The position numbers were made by a program, and so were the translations under genes. The notes beneath the pieces were generated by a model. That model was not told where the DNA came from. It ran no database searches and worked only from the letters and a program-made list of their open reading frames with translations. From Lineus longissimus (Eukaryota; Nemertea; Pilidiophora; Heteronemertea; Lineidae), in contig NC_088316.1 of the NCBI RefSeq assembly GCF_910592395.1, positions 17,424,001 through 17,488,000 of the forward strand: DNA of 64,000 nucleotides. The letters run 5' to 3'. Below, piece by piece: positions 28,609 to 42,110 of the stretch. Every line of letters begins with the position of its first letter. The stretch's first letter is position 1.

Positions 28609-30006
28609 TTAACTGTATCATCCTTCATGAGGCAAGGTGCCCAATGATCACAAAGACATACCACTTCTCAATCAGATGGCTGTAGTGCCGCACCAGATGT
28701 GGCTGATGACCAGTCTCTCAAGTCCCCACCCGGCCATTCAGCCCCCACCCAGGATTGAGTGGTTTTGTTCTAACATGAATAACCCCTTCTTCTCATGGAG
28801 TGCTTTACAAGAGAACACCTTACTCGTATGCTGACCTGGTCTCCTTGAGCATATATGCCTGATGTTCCCGCTACTGGACTAATTAATGAAGTTCGTTAAG
28901 GGTCTGATTTATACTGCAGACCTGCGACAGTGGTTCAATCACCATTCGTAAGTATGGCTCCTTACAGTGGTGTTGGAAGTCACAAGGAGAAGGGCTGACG
29001 ATTGCTGTTAATCTTGTGTCAAGGTATCAAAAAATGTGATTAATTGGTCTCATTCCAAAAAATAACAAAGTGAATGGTCTTGAGATCCCTACGCTGTGAC
29101 TATAAGTGATGGTACAGAGAGACTTGCAGACTTCATTTACCGATACTCCTCACCCAAAGAGATCTTGAACAGTTCTCAAGTGAATCTCACGTTGAAGTTA
29201 TTATAAGAAGAAAATGTGTCATTACCGTGTACCATGAGACTCCTTGTCTCTTGTTTATTCCACTTGATTCAGACAAATTGTGTTTCCTTTGTAAAAGCCA
29301 TTCTTCTATCGAGTGGTAAGATTAAAACCCTTGTGTTTGGGGTAGTAATGGGACATCTTTACTATGATATAGAGAAAATTTTAAACAAGCTCCAAATGCA
29401 AAGTCCATGTGGGGTTAATATAAGTTTTAATTCCCATTCATTAGAAACCGAAAGTTTTAATCAGTACAAGTTTTTGGTCTTGTTGACAACAACCCAATTG
29501 TCAAGCTCGCATTGTTGCCGTCCTGATATATTCCCAAAACACTACTCAAGTTTTATACGCTCATCCGCAGAATACCTCCCACTGGGGATGCCTAACAAAT
29601 TAAACGACGGCACACTTTCCGTCTCGGGAAGCGAACACAACTTTGCAGTTGAATTCAAAAAATGCCTGACGAGCTGCGCCAATCAAGTTTACAGCATGCT
29701 GTGAAAAACTTGAAAAAATTTTTAGCCGTTGCCCGAACTGTCATATTATAAACACCTTTACAAGCACCTCAATCATAATTGCCACCCAGCATTTTGCGGG
29801 TGTTAAATTTTATCAATGTTGTTGGAATGTTTATGGGTGTGGAATAGATCTTGATCAAGTCTGTATGGTCGAGAAGCTATCCTTGTGCATTTTGTTTTCG
29901 TCTTGTGAGAGCAAAGTTCTTGTAAAGTCTTGTCGAAATTAGAAAAACAAGAATGGTCAATGCCTTAAGTTATTGAGAAGTTACCATGGAATTCCCTATA
30001 GTTCAG

Positions 30007-30057
30007 TTTCCAATACATACGATGTCTCAAAGTGTCCCCAACGATTTGTATTGGAAA
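30007..30057. repeat. 11-bp perfect inverted repeat with 29-nt spacer
   Basis: TTTCCAATACA at 30007-30017 pairs with TGTATTGGAAA at 30047-30057. No terminal-repeat element or direct flanking duplication was found around it. Confidence 0.6.
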
Positions 30058-33000
30058 AAGCTTGTCACATGGTTGGAAGAATTAGCTCAGAATGATCGAT
30101 GATTTAAAAATGCTTCGTTTCTTGTAGTCCCTGGGGCAGTTGAAGTATTAATCGATATAATAGTGTCTATGGGTAGGAAAAGTATTGACATGACTTGTGG
30201 GGATAGTGAAGCAAAAAATGAGGCCACCAAAAGGAGTTAACTTCGGTGATTGAAGAAACTTGAACCTGTCTTTGCGGAGACCATGACATTGAAAAATTAC
30301 ATTAAAAAATTAGCCATAGCCAAGGTCCTCTCAAACCTATCTTGCCAAATCTATTGCTGGATTTGCATCATTCATGTTCCTCGACAATTGTTTGGAGAAA
30401 AACGTGTCCTATTGACTGCCTTTTAGGTCTTTGTGACCACAACGTTAAACTAAGAACCTGATTATAAAAACAATAACTGCGCCGTGTGTGTATCCTACCA
30501 GCATTGTCACCGACAGAAATTCTGCCATATTTACCAAACTTGTCATCAGAATTTACCAGGCTCTTCATATTGATTGAAGCTGACTTGCCGGAGGGTTAGA
30601 CACCCCGCTTTAGTCATGCACACTCAGACCAGATGTACTTTGTTTATTCTCCAGTCCTCCCTACTGTTAAATCGGCTTGTACTCAAGGTAGCATAATTGT
30701 TAAGTGCATGGCCCGAGGTTATGATAATGTACAACTAAAGAGAGATGAACTTTTAACAGTAGCTTTGGCTAGTTGAATTTTTGCCATTATTTCACTCAAC
30801 AGGGTGCCCTGAATATTGTCTTAGGTAAATATTCGCCCCTCTTGGCTTGTGAATAATTTGATGGGAATTTGCATTTGAATTGAGAAGTTGTTTTGCCGGT
30901 GATGTTCAGTGGAGGCTGAGTTCCAACAGTAGGGCCAATATCAGGTCTTGTCAACATTTGATCAAATGTTAGGGCTGAGTCCATTTTCCAGAACATCGCC
31001 AGTCTTAAATCATTTGTTCTATACTAATTAAAACACTTCAAACTAAATATTGAAATGTGATTTTCGACGGAGTTTTGACTGCTTCCATATTTTGGCAAGC
31101 GGTTAGGGAACCCAAACAAAGTCCAAACTATGTGTATTCAGAAACCTATCGATGATAAAAAAAACGAGTTCGGTAATGGTAAAGTAACAGAGTTGATCAC
31201 TAACAAGCCAATTGACTTGATAATCCACACCACCAGGTAAAAAGAAACCTTCCTTTGACATACCCCATGGCCAGAAAATATGAAACTGCAGACTTGTTAT
31301 CGCCATCACTAGAGAGAAATACCACCTTATCTGAAAATTTCAGTGCCTCCAGTAAAAACTGGTTCTGTTGCACTAAAGAAAGAGTAAAAATAGGGCTTTA
31401 TCATGAAATACTTTTACTGCTTGAAGATATTGTCAGACACTATGAGTTACTCTGCTTACAAAACACCAGACTGTAGCAGCAGAATGGCATTTCTTTGGGG
31501 CAACAGTTTAAATGGAAGAACATCACGGGTATCAATTGGATAAAAAATTACTCCAAACAAAGTTCTTACATTTCAAGATAATTGTACGGAATTTATGGCT
31601 AAATGGCACAGCACTTGTTTTAGCCAGCGCTCGTTACGTACAAAATAAAAAGCAGGTATGCAAAATGTACTTTGTATTCAATGGTAATGGAATTTACCCC
31701 AAGGAAAGCCACATGTAACAAATCAACCATTTCCCACGCTGAAAGAAACTTCTAATAGAATTTCATCACTTTTGCAAAAAAGTTGCCATCCTTGTCCATC
31801 ATGTTTGAAACTTGTACTTCTAACATCTTTAAATGCAATTTTAAGCCTGAAATCATTCATCGGCTGACTGTGGTCTGCCTCAACCGCCCCCAAACAAGCG
31901 ATTCAAATTGCTGCATCCTACGATCATAATGGCTTGCAAGAAAAATTGTTCATCTGCAATGGTCATCGCAGGTAGGTAGCTGCGACAAAAATCACAGTGA
32001 ATGTGATCACAGCGCAAGGACAAAAACTGCTTGTTTGCGGCTGTTTCAGATTTCATTTTGTTTGACAGAGATAAATTCCATCACATCTGGTCTGAAAGGG
32101 GTGGAATATTCTGTGGTAGCTATTTGGTTCACCAGACATGTGCACCAATTCAATTTTCTCTTGTTCTCTTGGGTGACACAAGTCTGGGTGGAGAATGATG
32201 CAAAAATACTAAATATTGGTGTCATGCATCACAAAAAGGCCATCCCACAAGTAGGGCTCTATTATTTGCCTATTGTTGGCCTATTTGAATATCATTTGCC
32301 TATATTACAGCAGTCTGGGTAGAATATTGTGCAAAGACCTTCAGCTCCAGGCAGGCCTTCCCTGCATCTGTTGCAGGGATGCACTTCTTCCATCCTGTCA
32401 CCCAAGCACCAGTTTTTGCATTAATATTGGCTTTAGGCTACAGTTGTCTTTTGTTTGCTTCTCATACTAACTATGGAGAACAGTCTCGTCAACACCCTGG
32501 GTGGAATTTTCAAAAAATGTATCTTGAGATTTTGTTTACCAGCTCTCAGTGACAGGTTTTACTGCCCAGATGTCCAAATAGAAGGTCGTCTCCCAGCCAC
32601 AGGGTGTTGGAGTAGCTCTTTATTCCCACACGTGTGGGGACCTTCAGTGCTCACAGGATGTCGAAACGGCAGATCACGGAATTAGGTCATATCGGGACCG
32701 AATGGTCATTGTAGGAGTATCTGTTGAAAGAGAAAGTCGTTGTATTCTATGCTGTCTGCTCCGTTTCAGATCAATAGTTGATTTTTCAAAAATATTCAGA
32801 GGATATATTTCTATTCCATTAGAAGCAGATTTTAGAAAAACTGTGCCGTAATATTTCAATTGGATACACTTCGGAATATTTTTTGGTCATTGGAAGTGTT
32901 CGAGCTCTCTGGTAAGCTGGTGACGAAGTCAAATGGCAGTTGTGAGTGGTTCCTCGGAAAATTCTTTTTAATACAAAGGATCCGTAGGAAGCGCGCACGC

Positions 33001-33429
33001 CATTTATTTGCATTGATATTCAGTTCCCTCCTTCACTTGCCCATGTCTTCCAACCATGGCAAAAACAAAATGCTTCGCAGTGCAGTGATAAAAGGTTTGG
33101 GATACAGATTTGATTGAGGGGTACAGGCAACATTTTCAGGGAGACTCTCCTTTCAGTTCTACGAGGTCAGTTGAAAATATTCACATCTTGCCTGCCATTG
33201 TCTTTCGAAACCTGCCTAGTATTGGTGACGAATTAGAAATTAGGCTAAGAGATTTCAACTTCTTCTGCTAGCGGTGGTCATGCCTGCAAACAGACTGCAT
33301 CAAAATGAAAAGAGAGAGAAAAGATAGCAAACAAACTATTGCTGCTCTTTGTCCATCCATTATCCATTATAGTAGAGATTCTACCGTCTGCCAAGATACT
33401 AGAACTAGGAATACTAACCACTATTTATG

Positions 33430-33727
33430 CAGGCGTGGATCCAAGGGGGGGCGCACCCGGCGCACGCCCCCCCCTAATTCCGCACGCCCCCCCTAATTCC
33501 GGCACGGTGTAAAAAAATTGTAGCCCAAATTAAAGTGGTGCTTAATATTTGAAGATCAGATGCCAGGAAATCGCATATATGGAGTCTTATCTTAACATTT
33601 TTTCTGGGGGAGGCCCCCCCCCCCCCAGACCCCCCGCCGTCGCTTCGCGCCTGCGGCGCTCGCAATTCATGCTTCGCCCTCAAAGTGCGCCCCCCCCCCC
33701 TTTCGAAATATCCTGGATCCGCCCCTG
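33430..33727. mobile_element. GC-rich non-autonomous inverted-repeat element (MITE-like), 298 bp
   Basis: The left end (CAGGCGTGGATCCAAGG) and the reverse complement of the right end (CAGGGGCGGATCCAGGA) match at about 13 of 17 positions. TTATG flanks both sides (33425-33429 and 33728-33732) as a 5-bp target duplication. Inside are long C and G tracts, a tandem copy of about 20 bp (33461-33480 and 33481-33499) and CpG-rich stretches. There is no coding capacity. The CAGGGG-type terminus resembles hAT-type ends, but hAT elements make 8-bp duplications and 8 bp do not match here, so the superfamily is left open. Confidence 0.75.
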
Positions 33728-35520
33728 TTATGAGCCCTAGCAACTAAGACCAAGTATACAATTTTGTACTCTAATGAAATGCAACACCCTCTTGATACCA
33801 TGAGCACCTCGGTCTTTTGAGTCGCAGCCTTGGTAAGAGCACTCCAGAGAAGTTCCGACCAAGCTGTCAGATTTCCATTGAGCAATACTCCATGATATTC
33901 TTGCGATGATATATACGAGATAGGTTCACCTAAGTTTGAAATATCCAACATTCCTCATGATTTTATTGACGCACGCACAACATCTTTCACACGGAATTAC
34001 TACGCCCCAATTTCCCTACCGTGGTTGTCTGTAGGTAAACATTATAGTATAGAGTCGTCGAACCGGAACAAATTGACCCTGCAATTGCTAGATTTTCAAT
34101 AGGGGGTGCTACACACCACGGGCGTTCGCATGGCATTGGAGAGAAAGCGAAATTCAAATTGCTCTTGGCGAAGGATGTAGCAAGTCCTTGATTATCGTCG
34201 TGAAGACTTTAAATAGTTTGGATCGGAATCGATTCTGTATCGAAAACTGGATATTTGCCTTTCTCGGTTGTTTTGATAAACCGTGTTGCACTGCTTCAAA
34301 GGTATATTTGAAGTGTTGGAGTTGTATGGGTGGGTGGGTGAAAGGATTGGATTACGTTTGTTGACATCATTGAGGCTAATAGATGGTAGGTGTCCATGAT
34401 ATCTGTAATAAAGAGTTTATCTATTTTTGGTGATTTCTATGTGCTTTGTTCAAAATGGCTTTGCCACTCTTGTGGCCTGAATAAGGTGTGACGAAAATAT
34501 TTCCACTCAATTAGATTTGGTCATTAGACATTTTATGTGATATTTGTGATACTTGTGTGGCTGTTGGCCGTATTGTTGACCTGAATGAAATTGTGAAAAT
34601 GACAGGTGACAAAAACTTCTTCATGATGAGCGTTGGGCTAGTTTCTTGTGGTTCAGTTTATAAATTCTTGTTGTTAACTCAATTTGACTGGTTTACAGAA
34701 AAAGTTTTGATAACATGGATTTGTTAATTTTTTACACGACATTTGATGATGATAACTGAACTTGAAAGTTAATCTTATCAGTTCTGCTCTTCATCAAATT
34801 ATTGTGTCCAATTAGTTTTTTTCGTTTTCGAGCGCATTCAGTGTACCTGGATTTTCTCAAAATAACTTTTCACTCGTATGAGGTTCGCTTTAAATACGAA
34901 GGTCAGATTGAATGGAATGGCCTGTGAGTTATCGACCAAAGTGAAGGTGTTCTGCTGTTGACAGAGATACCACTGAGGGAGTTTCCAATGCAGTTTGAAA
35001 TTGTATTGACAGAAGTTTCTCTTTTGAGGTCAAAGGCATTGGAGGCGGTCAGGATGAGTTCAAACAAACACACTATAGACTTGAGAAGGTGTCTCGCTTA
35101 TGATTGTCAAATTAATATTGACTCTGTTGAATGACCCAATGCTGGCCACCTCTTTGAGCTTGACCCTATGGGAGCGCTTTTGAATTCCTGGACAGTATTT
35201 CACACCCAAAACCGAACAGGTCAACGGCCAAATGTATACTTCCCTTTAATTCTCAACATGTAATGTTGTATACATAGATGGAATTATGATCAGAACTTAT
35301 GTGACAATATTTTTAATATGCATATGTCAAATATGAGTGACCGCATTGTTTGATACGCCTGTGTTTTGTATTACTTTGGGTTGTTCACAGTGGTGTGTAA
35401 TGCCTCCCAGTGAGGGGTGCCTAGCCTGGGAAAGGTGATAAAAGTCGCATCATGGTCTAAGAGGACTCCCAGCTGATGAGGGAACAGCTGATGCAGTTAA
35501 GTGACATATGTGGGATTATT

Positions 35521-35580
35521 ATCAATTAAAGTGGGTAATTAATGTGACTAATTAGTTTGTGATTAATTGATTGACTGATT
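35521..35580. promoter_or_regulatory. Cluster of homeodomain-type TAATTA sites
   Basis: Within 60 bp: TCAATTAAA (35522), TAATTAA (35536), TAATTAG (35549), ATTAATTGATTG (35562) and TGATTAG from 35576. TAATTA cores and TGATTGA-like sites are bound by homeodomain and PBX/HOX-type proteins. Such sites are common in AT-rich DNA, so an enhancer role is only a suggestion. Confidence 0.25.
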
Positions 35581-38500
35581 AGTGTCTGTTGGTGCAGCAG
35601 TTATGGTCTTGTGGTCAACTTTGATAACATTTCACTCACTTGGGATGTTGTAGGATTAGTGTCAAGGAACTTCTACTGGTACTTGAAGGGTATAATGGAG
35701 ATTCACATCATATTGGTTTGATTCGATGTCAAACTCTCCAAAGTCAAAGTGCTGCATTTTCTGAATGTTCTTGCCGGCTCTTCTTTGTGATCCGAAAGTG
35801 TTAGCTTTCTCTGATTGGAAATCATATTCTAAGGTAGGGAAGTTGGCTTATATACTAGTTGTTATGATAATATTAGGCCTATGGTAAATACTCTAAGTTC
35901 ATCGATATCGATATAATATATTATAGTGTCACCCTTGCATGTTTGATAGAGAACTGCTGCTGAAAAGCTTTAACAACTAGATCTTGTTTATCTTTCTGCC
36001 AAATGTGACGACTTCAACAAATCTAATTGGCATGGCAAAATCCGTTTCCAATACCCATCCATCTTTGATCGAATTGCTTTTTCCCACAATCTTGTTGAAA
36101 TTTTTCAAACAAACTTGTTGTCAGTTGCTGTGACGTAAGTGACTTAAGCTTTTTACTCGATCATGAGTAATCGTGTCCATGATTTCACTTATTTTACTCT
36201 GTTGGTGAAATGTAAAGAGCTATTTTTGGTCTTATGTGGTTCTGATCAGCCACATTTGGTGACTCATACCCACTTGAATTGGCACTGCAACAGGGAAATC
36301 AAGTTTATGATTCAGATTTTGATTTTGATTGTTTTCACTTTGTCTTAATGGAATATGTGATGGCCTTCCTTATTTGCGCACCTTCTTTGACAATGCACAG
36401 TTCTGCCCATAAAAAACTGTACTTGCCACACACAACATGTGTCAAAAAGAGTTAAAAATGTCTCTTGTGAATCTGAAACCTTGCAGTGATCCAATTATGG
36501 CGGAAATGATGAGATTGAAACCCGACTAAACTTGTCACGACGTATACTTGAATCCTTCTCCGCAACATTACTATCAGAGAATGCTACTTCTTCATCGAGC
36601 GTTTGGTTTCCTAATCTGCTATAGATATCTTTACGAAATGATCACATTTCCCCTAGAACTAATCACATCGTACGCGACTACTTGAATCTTGCTGATCAAC
36701 TGACAGATTCGCAAATCAATAAGTTCAATGGTAAGCAACAGAGGTGTTGTGAGAAGAAAGTGTGATTTCTTATACCTGCGAGGGCCATAAATTAAACCTT
36801 TATATTGCGGAAATTCCTGACGGTGTTTGCTGTTGATGATGTACTCATTAAAGAGGTGTTCTTATGGGGGAGGTCAGATCAGCTGGTGTCCAATTTAAAG
36901 TTATATGACCTGTTCTGCCTTTTGCCATTCTACAGACTCATACCACCCTGCATATGTAGCTGTGAAACGCAATTCAGGATATGTGCCTTGCTCAAGGACC
37001 AAAATGTGAAAAAAAAACTGTGGAATGAAGTAACCAAATATTTAACAACTACAAGAAAGCGATCTTGAAAAAGGGGTTGCGGCATGCTGAGGTTTGACTA
37101 TAGCAATGAAAAATTAGAATCCAATATATTGCTTACTCGATCGATCGAGTAGATTATGAAGTATACGTGGTGGTGATCTGCGCCATTCAAACGCGGTGTC
37201 AATCTGCATGTCCATATAGCCGCTTTATGGACTGAGCAAGATTTCACTAGTAACGCTCACAAAGAACTAATAATATGGCGCTTGTATGCATAACCCGAGG
37301 ACACAGGGAGACCAAGGCTGTGGAGACAGGGTGTCTCTAAAAAGGAAAATTTGGAAAATTCTTGAAATTTTGATGTCTTGGCTGTGTGATACTACACGTA
37401 AGTGTGTGTTAAACAAAGACTAATTATAAAGCAATCAGTTTTTTTCCCTTAATTGGATGTTTTGTTCAAATGGACTAAATTATATAGTTTTGGGCCTATT
37501 TTGCTTCGTGTCATTATATCTCTGTTTAGTCCTCAGTAGAGAAAGAGATTTTAAGTGCTCCTCAATTGTTTGTATACATTTTCAAATGAACCTGTCAATC
37601 TTCTTGTGAGAGATACTATTCATCTTGTTTTGAGCTGATATCATCCTCCTAGCAGATTATTTCTAATTTAATTCAGTTTTTGCGTACTACTTTTGATGTT
37701 TGAAATGAGGCAATCAGAATCTTACGGTGAGATAAGAGCGGTTGCTGCACTTTGAAGTGGGGTATCACGACGAGTAATGACGAGTAATGCCGGCTCATTT
37801 CAAAACCATCTTTTTCTTTTAGGATGTATTTGGGATGGATTTTTGAGCAATAGCTGCACTGATTATGTTTGATTTTGACTTTTGGATATATAAGAATTGT
37901 GGTGTTTTCCCACACACTTGATGATGGTCAACAAAAGAACTGATAGCTATCTTCATTTTTACAGCAGGTTTAGTGATATAGTTTAGTAGGACAAAAGTGG
38001 TCCAATGATTCTCAAGCAATTGAGCCAAAATAACAGTTAATTGGTGAGAACATGTAATATCTGTCCCCAAGCCCATCATGGAGACACAAATGACTGATGA
38101 GACAACACAATGGGCTAAGGGGCACTGAAATATGCCCTTGAGGACATCCTCAAACCTCTCAAAAAGGAAATACCTGTGATTCATCCATCCATAATGGTCA
38201 CATTTAACAGGTTTCTGTGAAAAATCCACAAGATTGGATTACATTGGATTAGAGACAATTTGTGAAAGGGAGCAGTTGATACAATGGTTTGATTGCAGTC
38301 CCTTGGGTGCTTTCCCATCTCACTTGTATGGCCTGTTCCAAATATTGGGGAGTTTTGCTAAGATTGGAATTTTGTATAATTAAGTGAAATAAGGCATTTT
38401 GAGGTGGGATGCTGATATGCTTGAATCAGGACAAAGCACCCCACAAACAAACCTGCAATCATATCGCATGCAATAAAGATCACTAGTTTGTGATGGTCAT

Positions 38501-41388
38501 TGCCGATAACTGCAAGAATGGGTGATCGCACTGGCCTGTGATCAACATTAAACTGATCAATTTTGGCAAACATATATGTAATTCAGGTCTCTTTAGACCA
38601 GCCATCAACATCATCTAATATGGGTGTACACAATTATCGTAATGGCCATTTGTCACAGCCTTTTAGTTCCACCTGAAGTTTTCTATCCCATCATTCCATA
38701 CTCATAAGAATGTCCCGCAGGCCCAACCTTTGATGATCATCGCCACAATATATGGCTATTTTTCACCATGGACCCATGATATTTATTCAATCTGAACTTA
38801 ACACGATAATCTGTGTTCTTTCGCATCGATTTCCTCAGAATTCTCGGTAATGCGACATTGCGTATCTGGCAAATAAAGGACATTGTAATGACATTAGGTT
38901 ATGGATATATTAGGACTGGATTAAACACGTTATACCCCCTGGCGTGTGATATAGATTGTAACCACGCAACTGCATGTAAAGCGTCCCGACATTGTGGCTC
39001 CGCAGAAACAAATTGTGAAAAACACATTTCACCACGGACAGTCACAATACTAATGATATATCATGTCATATAAATGAAGATTATTTTAGAAAATTTATAG
39101 CGGGAATGAAATGTAGAGTGGTGGCCATAAATTGATAGTTCTTTGTGCGGGTTTTTCTTTCAATAACTGTCGATTTCTGCAGCGTATACATGTATTATGG
39201 ATATTGCGTGCTGTGATGGTGCGTTTTTGTTTGAATTTTTGTGGATCTTTTGAATGCGATATGTTAGCATTGTCTGTATACCTTACTGGTATGTATTCAG
39301 ATATTGATGACCTGTTTGTCACATAATTGACTTCCTGTGTATGTAACGTGATTGACATGAGGATGAAAATAGGCTATAAATAATCAAGTCCAACCCAGCT
39401 ATTTTTTAAAAATGTTAGTTAATCAATATATTCAGCATTTTGTGCAGGATCCATGTCATATTCAAGTCTATTCCATTTCTCTTTTTGCAGATCATTACAT
39501 ATATCAGCATCGGCTGTAAGTATGAAAAAATGTCAAATTTACCAAATATTTAACAATTTTTGAATTATGATACCAAACTTTTAAACCATTTTAATTTGGC
39601 TAGCTTAATTTTTGGAGTAAACGTTGGGGTAAATGGTTAGTGTTAATAATTGTATCTCTGAGAAATCAACTACTTGCCGAAGAAAATGAATTAAGGTGGT
39701 GTTTTTTTGTAAATTTCCCCAAATTCATCATCATTTTAAAAGAATTTTCTCGAAGGGAGGGGGGCATGGACTAAAGTTGTACTCCCCTGTTTCCACACCT
39801 GTAGGTGTTAATAAATTGTGATATTTCTACAGACGAAGAAGAAAACAAGTTTTTTGCTGGATTGAAAAAAAAGCAAAATGTAAACATATCGGTAGTCAAT
39901 AACTGCAAATTGCATTTTGAAAATAATGTTATTCACATTCTGGCATAGAATACACATCCCGATTGCTTTGAAATTGATCTGACGGAATTATGGGGCGTAA
40001 AATAAAAATCAATCATCAAATTCTTTAAAAATCAATTGGTATTTTTTCACTAGAGATGTACACTGGATTGTTTATGTTGTGAGTCAGTGGGGATGCATGT
40101 TTATGTTAACCCAATGACTTTGAAAACATGATAGTTTGGATGTTTCCAGCAAATTTGTTGAAAGGTACAATAAACAGTTTCTTGGGGCAAGGAAATTTGC
40201 TCCCATGAATCTGTTGGATTCTGAGCAAAGTGGGGTCAGATTGTTAGTAGACCTTGTAAGTAAACAGCTAAAAGACCTATCACCTATCTATAACTGGGAG
40301 TGTATCTCTGTGCATCATAGTTGGCCCCAATGTTGGTCTGATTTGTCAGCCTCTGAGCTAAGTGGACTGAGTCAGATAATTCAGTAGAAGTTGTTAGTAA
40401 ACAGTTAAAGCACTCAGTTCATGGGCCAGGGGTGAAACATCTTGAGCTGTTAACTTCTTTTCCTTCAGCATTTGCATATAAGAGTAGCAAATTCATGATC
40501 TGCATAAGTATTCAAGTAATATTTCCGGTCACTTGCTGAATAGGAACCATTTATTCAAGCTCTAAAGTTTTATTAGAAAAATATCTTTTTCCATGTTGAA
40601 ATACTTCACAGAGTATTAGAGTTTCTTTTCATCTAGGCTAAACCAATTACGCCTAACTTTATCCCCGAAACACCCAGATGACAATGGAAATAATAGTTAT
40701 TTAGGAGACAAATGAATAAATGTATTATTCACTTGTGTTTTTAATACTCCACGATGTGTACACTTGATAGGCTTATTTTAAGCTTCTTTTACTTGAGTAG
40801 AATTTCGTTTAAAAATGATATTACATATATATATGAATATCAATGCTGCTAAAAATAGTAAGTTGAGGCGATGAAAACTTGGAGAAACTTTTTATTTCTA
40901 GATGAAAACATCTCGTATATTACCAGGGGAGGTTAGAATTTATGAAATATTTTTAGTCAGATTGAACTTATCGATCTTATAAGCTCTCATATAATCAAAA
41001 TTCCTGATATAATAGTTCAAAAGATATAAAAATATTGGTTTTTGTTCTCTGAAACTTGTGATGCTTTGTTTTGATTTCTTGCTGACATTTTTTGATTGTT
41101 ATTCATAAAATATGATGAAAATACCTGCAGGGCATCAACAAAAACTAAGCACCACAAAAGTCTTTGAAGAACATAACTGCTCTATAACTGAAATATAAGA
41201 TTTTTCTTTTTTGTCGAAAAAAGTGTTAAATCCCAAATCAGTGCTGCTTTAGTTCAGTGATTCAAAACAGCACAGGTATAGTTAATGTAATTTGAGAGGA
41301 TTTCATGATTTCAAAAAATTGAGAAGATTCTTGGGGCCTTTATTCTAGATCACTGAATAATGGAACACTTTCAGCCATTAACGAAGCA

Positions 41389-41416
41389 TGCTAATTAGCT
41401 TATTTTCTAATTAGCA
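41389..41416. promoter_or_regulatory. Perfect inverted pair of TAATTAG sites
   Basis: TGCTAATTAG at 41389-41398 and its exact reverse complement CTAATTAGCA at 41407-41416 are separated by 8 nt. Each half is itself a CTAATTAG palindrome. This fits a paired homeodomain site or a chance hairpin in AT-rich DNA. Confidence 0.3.
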
Positions 41417-41814
41417 AGGTGATTATGAGCCTTATCATCTTTTCTGGAATTTCATTTTTCGAATAAAGAGCATATCTGATTTTGAAAGCATTCCTAAATG
41501 ATGCTATTGTTTTTTTAAACGCTGAATAATTCACCAAATCTTCATGCACAATTTGCCGAAAATAACTCGGAATCACAAAACCAAATTCAATTAAGTTTAA
41601 CATGATGGTCCTGTTCACAATCTCTAGATTTAATGGCCGCGGAATTTCGTAATTTTGTGCGGGCAATTTTACATCAAAAGTCTCTGATCACATCAAAGAT
41701 ATGAAATGAACGATGAACATGATGCTTTAGGGGATTCGGATAAACTCTGCAATTTGATGTTACATTGTACATAATTGACGAGGAAAATGAGGCCATACGT
41801 ATTGCAGAACGAGT

Positions 41815-42110
41815 AACGCTGAGTTACCGTATACCGTGATCAGCAGCTCATTCGCGTCATTCGCTGAGATAAGTATCGTGCCAGCATGCGGCGAGGATGT
41901 GCCGCCAATGTCATCGTAGCTTCCTAGAGGCATTCAGCGTCGATATTTGCACCGATCGACGTGCACTTTTCAAAGCAGGTGATTCCCCGAGAGTGGATAA
42001 AAATCCTGGCATGATTGGCATTGTCTAGCAACCACCAGTTTGTCTTTACGCCTGTCTGCGGCCAAACACTTTGGGGACAAAAATGATCAGCGCGCATAAC
42101 TCTTGGATAT
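41815..42110. other. CpG-dense segment in AT-rich DNA
   Basis: Many CpG dinucleotides lie within about 300 bp, in contrast to both flanks. A minus-strand frame (41924-42295) crosses it, but its translation has no recognised domain and half of it lies in AT-rich DNA. A promoter, first exon or old transposon remnant are all possible. Confidence 0.2.

Larger units (their letters stand above)
19601..33424. other. Non-coding, no gene recognised
   Basis: Only microsatellite-like and homopolymer tracts are identifiable. The longest frame (29216-29704, 162 codons, beginning at GTG) has no domain, and its length is about what chance gives in 64 kb. Confidence 0.6.

Noticed and set aside
29216-29704. 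162-codon frame in host DNA
   Set aside because: It starts with GTG and has no domain. The longest chance frame expected in 64 kb of this composition is about this size.
33430-33727. hAT-type MITE
   Set aside because: The terminus resembles hAT ends, but the flanks support only a 5-bp duplication and 8 bp do not match.
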